Of a stretch of DNA of 64,000 nucleotides, positions 53,731 to 62,725 are shown piece by piece. How positions within the stretch are numbered: position 1 is the first letter of the stretch; each line of letters opens with the position of its first letter. The notes beneath the pieces were generated by a model. That model was not told where the DNA came from, made no database searches, and saw only the letters and a program-made list of their open reading frames with translations. The position numbers and the translations under genes are program-made. The DNA comes from DASYHS01 sp035998295 (GTDB lineage Bacteria > Pseudomonadota > Alphaproteobacteria > Azospirillales > Azospirillaceae): assembly GCF_035998295.1 (NCBI RefSeq), contig NZ_DASYHS010000024.1:9449-73448 (forward strand), given 5' to 3'.

Positions 53731-54597
53731 TCAACGAATCGTGAGCGGCGCCCCGTCGGCGAACCAGCCTTTCTCGGTCCACTGACGGCGCGCTTCCGGC
53801 CAGTCCCGGAAGATGTCCTTCGGCGCGCCGTGGTCGCCGGTCGGGCAGGCATGGGTGACGAGCATGCCTTCGACCCAGGCATGGTACAGGAAGCCCGGCG
53901 GCTCCGCGACCGTGTAGGGCACGCCGGCCTCGGCCATGTCCAGGTGCATCTGGTAGGAGGTCGAGGGCGAGACGCTGACCGTGGCGCCGTTCCAGGACGC
54001 GTGCGCGGTGCGGTGCAGGTGCCCGCACACGATGCGCGCCACCGGCGGATGCCGCGCCAGCGTCTGGGCGAGGGCGTCGGCCCCCTTCAGACGTATCCGG
54101 TCCATGAACCACATGCCGCTCGGGATCGGGGGGTGGTGCATCGCGAGCAGCACCGGCCGTCCCGAAGCCTCGGCCAGGCGCGCGTCCAGCCAGGCGAGCC
54201 GATCCTCGGACAGGGCGCCGTCCGGCCGGCCGGGCAGCGTCGTGTCCAGGGCGACGACGCGCAGCGGCCCGGCGTCGAAGGCGTACTGGACCGGGCCCGA
54301 TCCGCCGAGATAGCCGTGGTCGGGGAAGACGGCGCGCAGCGCCTCGGCCCGGTCGTGGTTGCCGGCCATGACCCGGTAGGGAACCTCCAGCCGGTCCGCG
54401 ATCGCGCGGAAGGTCCGGTACGCGGCCTCGCTGCCGTCGTCGACGAGGTCGCCGGTGAACAGCACCAGGTCCGGGCGCAGGGCCGCGCGGTTGACGAAGT
54501 CGACCGCCGCCGCGAGGTCGGCATTGGTGTCGCCGTGCTCGGACGGCGGCGTGCCCGCCGCCTGGACATGCGGGTCCGTCAGTTGGGCGATGATCAT
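53731..54597 (-). CDS. 3',5'-cyclic-AMP phosphodiesterase (CpdA-like) metallophosphoesterase
   Basis: A 288-residue class III phosphodiesterase or related metallophosphoesterase. The dinuclear metal ligands are visible in sequence: LTDPHV at about 6-11, FTGDLVDDG at about 47, GNHD at about 74, MHHPP at about 145 and CGHLHR at about 178. ATG 54597 follows GGGAG. It lies 11 bases after the KamA gene. Family members act on cAMP or other phosphodiesters; CpdA is the closest model. The C-terminal 30 residues form a likely lid (EARRQWTEKGWF). Confidence 0.9.
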   Translation of the reverse strand: MIIAQLTDPHVQAAGTPPSEHGDTNADLAAAVDFVNRAALRPDLVLFTGDLVDDGSEAAYRTFRAIADRLEVPYRVMAGNHDRAEALRAVFPDHGYLGGSGPVQYAFDAGPLRVVALDTTLPGRPDGALSEDRLAWLDARLAEASGRPVLLAMHHPPIPSGMWFMDRIRLKGADALAQTLARHPPVARIVCGHLHRTAHASWNGATVSVSPSTSYQMHLDMAEAGVPYTVAEPPGFLYHAWVEGMLVTHACPTGDHGAPKDIFRDWPEARRQWTEKGWFADGAPLTIR

Positions 54598-54608
54598 CGG
54601 CGCTCCCG

Positions 54609-55961
<1,353 letters not shown>

Positions 55962-56017
55962 GAGGATTCATCCCATGGTATTCTGTAATTCTGGAGAAAT
56001 CTGCGGACATTCCGAAT

Positions 56018-56033
56018 GAATACGAGTGTATTC
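56018..56033. promoter_or_regulatory. Inverted repeat GAATAC-GAGT-GTATTC
   Basis: A perfect 6-bp inverted repeat with a 4-base loop lies in the AT-rich gap between the KamA gene and the 56-64 kb cluster, 57 bases upstream of the KamA start. It is a candidate operator. No regulator gene is adjacent, so its function is open. Confidence 0.35.
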
Positions 56034-56112
56034 GTCATGAAGATCTGACAATAGGCCCGCCAAACCGTTAGCCGAACAGCCATCTTTCAGTAACATAACT
56101 GTAATTATCGGT

Positions 56113-56171
56113 TTGACAACGTAGTATATGCCGTGCGAAATCGGACTCAGTGTTCGAATTCGAGTTCGAAC
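56113..56171 (+). promoter_or_regulatory. Putative cluster promoter with TTGACA and a TTCGAA inverted repeat
   Basis: TTGACA at 56113-56118 is a consensus -35; the -10 is weak (GAAATC near 56137). Just downstream, GTTCGAA at 56152 and TTCGAAC at 56165 form an inverted repeat with a 6-base spacer ending 30 bases before the first cluster gene. Together they look like a regulated promoter for the cluster. Confidence 0.35.
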
Positions 56172-56200
56172 CTCCCGCTCACCCTCGGAGAGGCGCAGGC

Positions 56201-56389
56201 ATGGCAACGACGGCCAAGATCACGTTGACGGCGGAGCAGCGCGCGTCGCTGGCCCGCGACCTGCGCATCGGAGTGGACGCCGTTCCGAACGAGCTTGCGG
56301 TCGTGGCGATCTCGCCGGAGGCGGGCGCCAGCCTCGGGCTGCCGAACGAGAGCGCGCCGCGCTTCTCCCCCGCGCTGATCATCACGTGA
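56201..56389 (+). CDS. 62-residue protein opening the cluster
   Basis: ATG 56201 follows GGAGAGG with good spacing. The protein has a helical leader-like half (ITLTAEQRASLARDLRIGV), then a hydrophobic strand (ELAVVAISPEAG) and a short SAPRFSPALIIT end. It is the first gene of a co-directional cluster, 21 bases before the RibB paralogue. Its size and place suggest either a structural or regulatory subunit or a precursor peptide; I see no clear modification motif, and I do not recognise a family. Confidence 0.6.
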   Translation: MATTAKITLTAEQRASLARDLRIGVDAVPNELAVVAISPEAGASLGLPNESAPRFSPALIIT

Positions 56390-56410
56390 CCGGAACGGAG
56401 GCCGACTGAC

Positions 56411-57061
56411 ATGCCCGTGACGGAACTCGGCGCTTCCGGTCCCCTGTCTCCCACGCTCGCCCGCGCGGTGGCCCAGCTCCGCGCGGGGCGGCCGGTCATC
56501 CTGTGCGACGCCGGCTCGCGCGAGGACGAGGGCGACCTCGCCTTCGCCGCCGGCACCTGCACGCCCGAGCTGGTGAACTTCACCTTGAGCAATGCGCGCG
56601 GCGTGCTCTGCATATCGATGCCGCCGGCGACCGCGGCGCGCATCGGCGTCCAGCGGCTGGCCGCGAACGGCGGCGACCCGATGGGCACGCCGTTCGGCTA
56701 TCCCGTCTCGGTGGTCGGCCACGGCTCGGGCGTGTCCGCGGCGTCGCGCTGCGCGACGATCCGGGCCGTCGCCGACGAGGCGAGCCGGCCGGAGGACTTC
56801 GCCAAACCCGGCCACATCGCGACGCTGATCGCGCATCCCGGCGGCGTGCGGGCGCGCGACGGCCACACGGAAGCGATCCTCGACCTGCTGCGGATCGCCG
56901 GGATCCCCGGTCCCGGCGTCCTGTGCGAGATCCTGGCGCCGAGCGGCGAGATCGCCGGGCGCGCCGAACTCGCGAAGCTGAGCGAGGAGCACGGGCTGCC
57001 CATCCTCGACATCGCCGAGGTCGTGGCCCATCTGGCGCTCGCCGACGCGGAGGCGACGTGA
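56411..57061 (+). CDS. Divergent 3,4-dihydroxy-2-butanone 4-phosphate synthase (RibB) paralogue
   Basis: A 216-residue RibB-fold protein. RibB turns ribulose 5-phosphate into DHBP and formate. Motifs retained: REDEGDL at about 36-42 (RENEGD in the family), MGTPFGYPV at about 95, GVSAASRCATI (normally GVSAADR) at about 113, and GHTEAILDLLRIAG at about 155 with the metal His. The family Asp in SAADR is Ser, and HVFPL is replaced by HIATL. It carries no RibA domain and sits in a cluster, not a riboflavin operon. It probably has a different product or substrate. A GTGA overlap couples it to the next gene. Confidence 0.85.
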   Translation: MPVTELGASGPLSPTLARAVAQLRAGRPVILCDAGSREDEGDLAFAAGTCTPELVNFTLSNARGVLCISMPPATAARIGVQRLAANGGDPMGTPFGYPVSVVGHGSGVSAASRCATIRAVADEASRPEDFAKPGHIATLIAHPGGVRARDGHTEAILDLLRIAGIPGPGVLCEILAPSGEIAGRAELAKLSEEHGLPILDIAEVVAHLALADAEAT

Positions 57062-58359
57062 CGCCGCTGCGCCATCTCGGACGGCCGCCGCTGCGGCTCG
57101 ACGGCGGCGCGGACGGACGGTGGCGGCTGGAAGGGGGGGGCACGCTCCTTAACGCGAGCGGCGGGCCGCTGGTCCAGACGCTGGCGCAGCCACCGCAGCC
57201 GCCGGACGACCTCTACGACGTCGTGACCCCCTCCGGCGGGGTCGAGACGCCCGTCCGGGCCCGGCTGGAACGCGAGCTGCTGGCCCGCGCGGGCATCGAG
57301 GCCGGCGGCGTGCTGTGGGCGTCGAGCGGCTCGGACGCGATGGAGATCGCGCTCTGGTTCGCGGACTGGCACGCGCATGCGCGCCACGGCCGGGCGGCGG
57401 CCACCTATCTGGTGCGCCGCGGCGGCTATCACGGCAACTCCTTCCTGACGCGCTTCCTGTCGACGCGCGGCGGCACCGAGCCGGAACGCACGCTCGACGG
57501 CCGGCGGCTCGTGATCCTGGACGAGCATGCGGACGGCGCGTCCCTCCCCGCGGCCTACGTCCCCGCGGACCCGGGCCCGGACCCGGACGGGGGCGGCGGG
57601 CGCCTGCTCGCGGCGCTGGCCCGCGCCGAGGCGCAGGGCGCGATCGTGCCGCCCGCGGTCCTGGTCGTCGAGGGCGTGCCGACCACCGGCCACGTCCTCT
57701 GGCCGGGGGCCGGCGACCTCGCGCGCACGGTCGCCTGGTGCCGGGAGCGGGGCATCCTCGTCGTCCTGGACGAGATCGCCAGCGGCTGCTTCCGGCACGG
57801 GGGGCTGACGGCGCTCGGTCCCGGCGCAGGCGCAGGCGCCCGGCCGGACGTGGTCACCCTGTCCAAGGGGCTGACCTCCGGCGCCTATCCGCTGAGCTGC
57901 GCGCTGCTGGCGCCCGAGCATGCCGAGGCGCTGAGATCGGCGAACCAGCGGCCGCTCACCTTCACCTACGGCCTGACCGACGCCGCCGCCTGGTTCACCC
58001 TCGACTGCCTCTCGCGCTACGACGCGCTGGCCGGAAGCGGCGCCTTCTCCCGGCGCGCGGCCGCGATCCGGTCGCTGCTGGAGGGGCGGCGCAGTAATGC
58101 CAGCACCGCCGGCGTCGCCGCGACCGCGACGACGATCCGGGTCGACCTGCCGGCGGCGCTGGCCGAACCGGCCATCGCGGCGCTGCGCGGGCGCGGGCTG
58201 TGGGCCTATCTCGGCAGCACGGCCTTTCCGCTGCGCGAGGGGGCGGCGGCGCGCGCCTTCCTGCATCTGTGCCCCCCGCTCGACCTGGAGCCGGCCGAGG
58301 CCGAGGCCGCCCTCGCGGCCGGCCTTGGCGCTGTCGACGCCGTCCTGGCCGAGGCGTGA
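57058..58359 (+). CDS. Class III PLP-dependent aminotransferase
   Basis: A 433-residue fold-type-I aminotransferase. The phosphate-binding loop is SSGSDAMEIAL at about 83-93, the Tyr/Gly region RRGGYHGNSF at about 118, the Asp in VVLDEIASGCFR at about 235, and the PLP lysine in TLSKGLTSGAYPLSC at about 270. GTG 57058 overlaps the RibB stop by four bases. Substrates in this class are amino groups of ketones or aldehydes; the neighbouring RibB suggests a 4-carbon keto-phosphate as acceptor, which is an inference. Confidence 0.88.
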   Translation: MTPLRHLGRPPLRLDGGADGRWRLEGGGTLLNASGGPLVQTLAQPPQPPDDLYDVVTPSGGVETPVRARLERELLARAGIEAGGVLWASSGSDAMEIALWFADWHAHARHGRAAATYLVRRGGYHGNSFLTRFLSTRGGTEPERTLDGRRLVILDEHADGASLPAAYVPADPGPDPDGGGGRLLAALARAEAQGAIVPPAVLVVEGVPTTGHVLWPGAGDLARTVAWCRERGILVVLDEIASGCFRHGGLTALGPGAGAGARPDVVTLSKGLTSGAYPLSCALLAPEHAEALRSANQRPLTFTYGLTDAAAWFTLDCLSRYDALAGSGAFSRRAAAIRSLLEGRRSNASTAGVAATATTIRVDLPAALAEPAIAALRGRGLWAYLGSTAFPLREGAAARAFLHLCPPLDLEPAEAEAALAAGLGAVDAVLAEA

Positions 58360-58811
58360 CCTCCCGCATCCCCGAAACGGACATCACCGACATGACCAAG
58401 CAGCCCGACTACGAGAACCAGCCCAAATACTACGTCTTCCAGCTCGTCCGGCATTCGCCGGCCTTCTTCGCCCAGACGCCGGAGGAGGAGGCTCGCAGTC
58501 AGGCGGAGATCAACGATTTCTTCCATTCCTGGTATCCGCGGGTCCGCCAGATGATCGGCGCGCATTCCATGAACATGGCCGGCGACTGGGACTGGATGGG
58601 CGTGTTCGGGGTCGAAGAGCTCTCGGACTGGGAGGCGTTCCGCGAGGAATACCGCCGCCGCTTCCCGGGCCGGACGGAGAAGAACCTGTCGCTGCCCGGC
58701 GTCTCGCACGCGGAGTTCGTCCGCGCCACTGCGTCCGTCTCGCATTACCAGGCCCTGCGCGCCCTCGGCTCCTTCCCGGGCGGCGCCGAGACCGCGCCGG
58801 ACGAGGGCTGA
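58356..58811 (+). CDS. Unknown protein, about 150 residues, in the cluster
   Basis: GTG 58356 overlaps the aminotransferase stop by four bases; ATG 58392 is an internal alternative. The protein is soluble, aromatic-rich and acidic (KYYVFQLVRHSPAFF, EINDFFHSWYPRV, WDWMGVFGVEELSDWEAF, EFVRATASVSHYQALRALG). The alternation of strands and helices could be a ferredoxin-like fold of about 110 residues, but I do not recognise any family. No cysteines or metal motifs are visible. Confidence 0.6.
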   Translation: MTSRIPETDITDMTKQPDYENQPKYYVFQLVRHSPAFFAQTPEEEARSQAEINDFFHSWYPRVRQMIGAHSMNMAGDWDWMGVFGVEELSDWEAFREEYRRRFPGRTEKNLSLPGVSHAEFVRATASVSHYQALRALGSFPGGAETAPDEG

Positions 58812-58820
58812 CCCGCCAGG

Positions 58821-59612
58821 ATGGGATCACCCTCGCCGATGCACCGCCCCGAAGCGCGCCCCGAACTCCCCGACCTCGACGCCGCAGCGCTGGTCCATGT
58901 CGCGCGCGCGGCCGCGGGCGCCGAGCCGCAGGCCGCCTGGATCTCCGGTTCCCACGCCCAGGGCATCGCCCATGCGCGCTCCGACGTCGACCTCTACGTG
59001 CTGGTGGACGGCGGGGGCGGCGGCATCGTCAGGACGCGCGAAGGGGCGCAAACGGTCGAATGCGACCTGTGGGCGGCGGCGGCGGTGGACGCGGTGCTCG
59101 ACCGGCTGGCCGCGGTCGACCCGTCCGGGGCGTCGCCGGACGACCTCGCGGCGTTCGGCTACGACCGCCTGGGCCTGCTGCACGGGTTGCGCATCGGTAT
59201 CCCCGTGCTCGGCGCCGACGCGTTCGAGGCGTTGCGGCGGCGGTGCCTGGCCGACCGCGTGGCCGCCCTGATCGAACGGCGCAACAGCGACCGCATCGCC
59301 GTCCTGCTCGACGACGCCGCCGGCATGCAGGAGGCGGGCAACCTGCTGGGCGCCTGCCTGCGCGCGCGCGACGCGGTGGGCATAGCGGTCGACCTGCTGC
59401 TCAACCGCACCGGCCGCGTCTACATCAACCCCAAGAGCCGCTCGGGCCTGATCGCCGGCATCGGGCTCGACGACGGTCCCGTGGCGGCGATGGTCGCGGC
59501 CTATCTGGCGATCGAATCCCGGCTGCCGGAGGCGGCGGACGGGCGCGCCGCCTATCTGGAGCGCTGCCGGGCGCTGGTCGGCTCCCTGCTCGGCGCGGGA
59601 GGTGCGCAGTGA
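58821..59612 (+). CDS. Nucleotidyltransferase-fold protein (KNTase-like)
   Basis: A 263-residue pol-beta-type nucleotidyltransferase. The NTase motif SGSHAQGIAHARSDVDLYV is at about 41-59, with the first two carboxylates in DVD; a later ECDLW at about 80 may supply the third. A helical C-terminal half resembles kanamycin nucleotidyltransferase-like proteins (NRTGRVYINPKSRSGL). Such enzymes transfer NMP to a hydroxyl of a sugar or antibiotic. In this cluster it could modify the pathway product or confer self-resistance. Start ATG 58821 or 58839. Confidence 0.78.
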   Translation: MGSPSPMHRPEARPELPDLDAAALVHVARAAAGAEPQAAWISGSHAQGIAHARSDVDLYVLVDGGGGGIVRTREGAQTVECDLWAAAAVDAVLDRLAAVDPSGASPDDLAAFGYDRLGLLHGLRIGIPVLGADAFEALRRRCLADRVAALIERRNSDRIAVLLDDAAGMQEAGNLLGACLRARDAVGIAVDLLLNRTGRVYINPKSRSGLIAGIGLDDGPVAAMVAAYLAIESRLPEAADGRAAYLERCRALVGSLLGAGGAQ

Positions 59613-60067
59613 CCGGACCGGTGACCGGCCCCGCTCCCGCGGCCCGCGGCCCACAGCCCGGAGAACGGCCGGTGGTGCTGACCTTCGGCACCTTCGACCT
59701 GTTCCATATCGGCCATCTCCGCATCATCGAGCGGGCGGCGTCGCTCGGCCGCCTCGTGGTCGGCGTCTCGTCCGACGAGCTGAACCGCCGCAAGAAGGGC
59801 CGCTACCCGATCTACTCCCAGGACGAGCGCATGGCCATCGTCGCCTCCCTCGCCTGCGTCGAAGGGGTGTTCCTTGAGGAGGCGCTGGAGCGCAAGCGGG
59901 AGTATCTGCTGCGCCATGGGGCCGACATGCTCGTGATGGGCGACGACTGGCAGGGCCGTTTCGACGAGTTCTCCGACATCTGCCGGGTGCTCTACCTGCC
60001 GCGCACGCCCGACGTGTCGACGACGAGCCTGATCGAGACGATACGCGCGCTGTCCCATCGCCCCTGA
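59609..60067 (+). CDS. Cytidylyltransferase-like protein (TagD/GCT type)
   Basis: A 152-residue nucleotidyltransferase of the TagD family. The HxGH motif is in FGTFDLFHIGHLRI at about 26-39. LVVGVSSDELNRRKKGR lies at about 50, VYSQDERMAIV at about 70 and the ISTT-type motif in TPDVSTTSLIETI near 135. TagD joins CTP and glycerol 3-phosphate to make CDP-glycerol; relatives use ribitol 5-phosphate or phosphocholine. GTG 59609 overlaps the nucleotidyltransferase stop (GTGA). It is likely to activate a phosphorylated polyol or amino-polyol in this cluster. Confidence 0.88.
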   Translation: MTGPVTGPAPAARGPQPGERPVVLTFGTFDLFHIGHLRIIERAASLGRLVVGVSSDELNRRKKGRYPIYSQDERMAIVASLACVEGVFLEEALERKREYLLRHGADMLVMGDDWQGRFDEFSDICRVLYLPRTPDVSTTSLIETIRALSHRP

Positions 60068-60093
60068 TCCGTATTTCTGACCTGTATCCCGCC

Positions 60094-60951
60094 ATGGCCC
60101 GCCCCTGGTTCCTCGAACGCCCGATCGCCCATCGCGGGCTCCACAACGTCTACGAGGGCGTGATCGAGCACTCGCGCGAATCGATCCTGCGCGCGCTGCG
60201 CGCCGACCTGCCGATCGAGGTCGACCTCGTCTCCTCGGCCGACCAGGTCAACTTCGTGATCCACGACTTCGTCCTCGACCACCTCACCGACGGCAAGGGC
60301 GATATCCGCGCGCTGGACGCGGCGACGGTGCGGGCCTGCCGGCTCAACTTCACCGAGGACGAGCGGATCATGACCCTGGACGAGTTGCTCGAGCTGGTCG
60401 ACGGCCGGGTCCCGCTGATGGTCGAGATCAAGAGCCGCCTCGTGCGGATCATCCCCTCGGTCCAGGAGGCGTGCCGCCGGCTGGACCGCTACGACGGCAT
60501 CTTCTCGGTCCAGTCCTTCAACCCCGTCGTGATGGAGTGGGTGGCCGAGCACTACCCCCACTTCACCAAGGGGCTGCTGACCTACGACACCGACATGCTG
60601 GAAGGGCGCAACCACTACATCCTGGCGCTGCTGCGCAACCGCATGCGGCCGGACTTCGTCGCCCATCACCTGCGCGCCCAGAACTCCTGGACGTTCCAGT
60701 GGATGCTCGAGCAGGACGTCCCGCGGCTCGCCTTCACGGTGCGCAACCACGCCGAATGGGACGAGGCCCGCGCCTTCGCCGACAACATGTTCTTCGAGTA
60801 CGTGGAGCCGGACCGCGCCGACTGGCGGGTGCCGGCGCGCATACCCTGGCGCGCGGACGCGGGGGAGGGCACGGACCGGCGCGACCTGCACAACCCGCCG
60901 GCCCGACCTGACCGCCAGCTCAACGAGACCGACCCGTGGTGGAGGTTCTGA
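60094..60951 (+). CDS. Glycerophosphodiester phosphodiesterase-like protein
   Basis: A 285-residue cytoplasmic GDPD barrel. The AHRGLHN motif is at about 12 and the EVDLVSSADQVNFVIHD motif at about 49-65, with E and D as metal ligands; LMVEIKS is at about 110 and SFNPVVMEW at about 144. The usual PENT segment after HRG is altered (EHSRESIL). GDPDs cleave glycerophosphodiesters or other phosphodiesters. No signal peptide is visible. It stops one base into the start of the next gene (TGATG). In the cluster it may act on a CDP- or phosphodiester-linked intermediate. Confidence 0.85.
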   Translation: MARPWFLERPIAHRGLHNVYEGVIEHSRESILRALRADLPIEVDLVSSADQVNFVIHDFVLDHLTDGKGDIRALDAATVRACRLNFTEDERIMTLDELLELVDGRVPLMVEIKSRLVRIIPSVQEACRRLDRYDGIFSVQSFNPVVMEWVAEHYPHFTKGLLTYDTDMLEGRNHYILALLRNRMRPDFVAHHLRAQNSWTFQWMLEQDVPRLAFTVRNHAEWDEARAFADNMFFEYVEPDRADWRVPARIPWRADAGEGTDRRDLHNPPARPDRQLNETDPWWRF

Positions 60952-61586
60952 TGACGCGGCCCGGTCGCGGCAGGCTGGTCGCGGTGTGCGGCATCGACGG
61001 CGCCGGCAAGTCGTCGCTGGTCGCGCGCGTCGCGGCCCGGCTCGGCCCGCCCGTCCTGGCCGTCCGCAAGGACGTGCGCGACGCGGTCGAGCTGTTCCAG
61101 CGCCACGCCCGGCCCGATCCCGGCGACCCGGAGCGCTGGAGCGGCGGCCCCTTCGCGCATTGCGTCGCCGCCGCCTCCGCCCTCGACTTCCTGCGCCACT
61201 ACGAGCAGGCGATAGCCCCGGCGTTCGCCGCCGGCCGCCTCGTGATCGCCGACCGCTACGCGCCGTGCTACCGGGCCTATCTCCGGGCGACCGGCGCGCC
61301 CCTGGACGATGCCGCCCCCTTCGCGGGGCTGCCGGTACCCGACCTCGCGGTGCTGGTCGACGTCCCGGTCGAGGTGGCGGTCGCCCGCCACTGGCAGCGC
61401 GGCGGGCCGAGCGCCGACGAGACGCCGGCGGTGCTGACGGCGGTGCGCGCGGCCTATCGCGCGCTCGCCGCCGAGGAGCCGGAACGCTGGCGTATCCTCG
61501 ACAATACCGGCGGCTTCGACGAGGCCTGCGACATGCTGCGATCCTGGATCGAGCCGTTCCTGGACGGCGGGGAGGCACGCCCATGA
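60951..61586 (+). CDS. Thymidylate-kinase-like P-loop protein (first)
   Basis: A 211-residue P-loop kinase. Walker A is CGIDGAGKSSLV at about 12-23, the DR motif is in VIADRYAPCYRAYL at about 98, and LVDVPVEVAVARHWQRGG at about 135 is the LID-like helix. The protein is more divergent than housekeeping thymidylate kinases; family relatives phosphorylate sugars, antibiotics or other nucleotides. Preceded by GGAGG, its ATG overlaps the preceding stop by one base. A second kinase of the same type ends the cluster. Confidence 0.82.
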   Translation: MTRPGRGRLVAVCGIDGAGKSSLVARVAARLGPPVLAVRKDVRDAVELFQRHARPDPGDPERWSGGPFAHCVAAASALDFLRHYEQAIAPAFAAGRLVIADRYAPCYRAYLRATGAPLDDAAPFAGLPVPDLAVLVDVPVEVAVARHWQRGGPSADETPAVLTAVRAAYRALAAEEPERWRILDNTGGFDEACDMLRSWIEPFLDGGEARP

Positions 61587-62725
61587 CCCGTCTCGACGCC
61601 CTGTTCGTGCTGCGCGGGCGCCCCGGCCTCGGCCATGTGACGCCGGGCCTCGCGATCGCCCGCGCGCTTGCCGCGCGCGGAGTGCGCGTCGGCCTCGCCA
61701 GCTACGACAACGGCTGGCGCCTGCTCGAGGGGGCCGAGCTGCCGCCCGGCATCGCGGCGCGCTACGAGATGCCGGTGCGCCCGGGCTACGAGGACTGGCC
61801 CGGCCTCGACCTCTACGACCACGGCGTGCGTCACGTCGCTCCGATCCTGCAGGAAAGCGGCGCGCGCCTGCTCGTGCTCGGGGGCGAGTACGTGATGGCG
61901 CCCATCGGCCCGACGCTGGGCGTCGCGACGGCCATGATCTTCAATCCCGAGATCATGGACGACCAGCCGCGCAACCGCGTGCCGAGCGGGCTGTTCTGCC
62001 GGCTGTTCGCGGAGTGCGACTTCCTGGTCCCGATGGAGCCGCCGGGACCGGCCGCGACCCAGATCGCGCCGTTCAAGCCGCTGCGCGACCGGCTGACCCC
62101 GGCCGGGCCGTTCTGCCTGCGCGGCGGGGGCGGCGGTCCCGAGGGCCGGCTGTTCGTGGTCGCGAACGGCGGCGGCGTCTCCTTCCCGGCGCGCACCGCG
62201 TCCTACAGCAGCAGCGGGGCCGCCCCCGGCCGCTGGCTCGACCAGACCCGGAACATGACGCGCAGGGCGGTGGAGGAACTGCACGCCCGGCTCGCTCCCG
62301 GCGACGGGCTGCGGGTGTTCTCGGCCCTGGCGGAGGCCGACAACGCCGTCCTCGCGGCGCGCTTCGCCGGCCCGGGGGTCGAGATCGGCCCGCCGTCGCT
62401 GGGGTACTACGACGCGCTCGACGCGGCCGACGTCGTCGTCTCGCGCGCCGGCAGCGGCTTCATCGCCGATGCGCGGCGCTGCCGGGCCAAGGTCGTGCTG
62501 TGGGTCCTGGAAGGCCATGACGAGCAGCTCCGCAATGCCGCCGCCCTCGCCGGGCGGCGCCCCGCGACCTGGCTCGCCCGGACCGAGGAGGAACTGGCCC
62601 AGGCGGTGGCCGAGGCCGTGGCCGCCCCCGACCAGAGGCCTGCGGCCGAACCCCTGGCGGAGAACGCGGCCCGGCTCGCGGCCTACTGGCTGGAGCGCAT
62701 CCCGGACCTGGCGGGGGGCAAGTGA
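61583..62725 (+). CDS. Glycosyltransferase of MurG/GT28 type
   Basis: A 380-residue GT-B fold enzyme. The N-terminal GRPGLGHVTPGLAIARALAARG at about 12-33 is the MurG-like acceptor loop. The C-terminal SRAGSGFIADARRCRAKVV and GHDEQLRNAAAL resemble the GT28 nucleotide-sugar-binding site. It therefore likely transfers a sugar from a UDP- or TDP-donor to an acceptor in the cytoplasm. ATG 61583 overlaps the kinase stop (ATGA). The glycine-rich middle (RGGGGGPEGRLF) is unusual. No membrane helix was found. Confidence 0.85.
   Translation: MTRLDALFVLRGRPGLGHVTPGLAIARALAARGVRVGLASYDNGWRLLEGAELPPGIAARYEMPVRPGYEDWPGLDLYDHGVRHVAPILQESGARLLVLGGEYVMAPIGPTLGVATAMIFNPEIMDDQPRNRVPSGLFCRLFAECDFLVPMEPPGPAATQIAPFKPLRDRLTPAGPFCLRGGGGGPEGRLFVVANGGGVSFPARTASYSSSGAAPGRWLDQTRNMTRRAVEELHARLAPGDGLRVFSALAEADNAVLAARFAGPGVEIGPPSLGYYDALDAADVVVSRAGSGFIADARRCRAKVVLWVLEGHDEQLRNAAALAGRRPATWLARTEEELAQAVAEAVAAPDQRPAAEPLAENAARLAAYWLERIPDLAGGK

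Noticed and set aside
56201..56389. Definite RiPP precursor peptide
   Set aside because: No cyclase, radical SAM or lanthipeptide enzyme is seen among the visible cluster genes and no clear cleavage motif; left as an unknown small protein.
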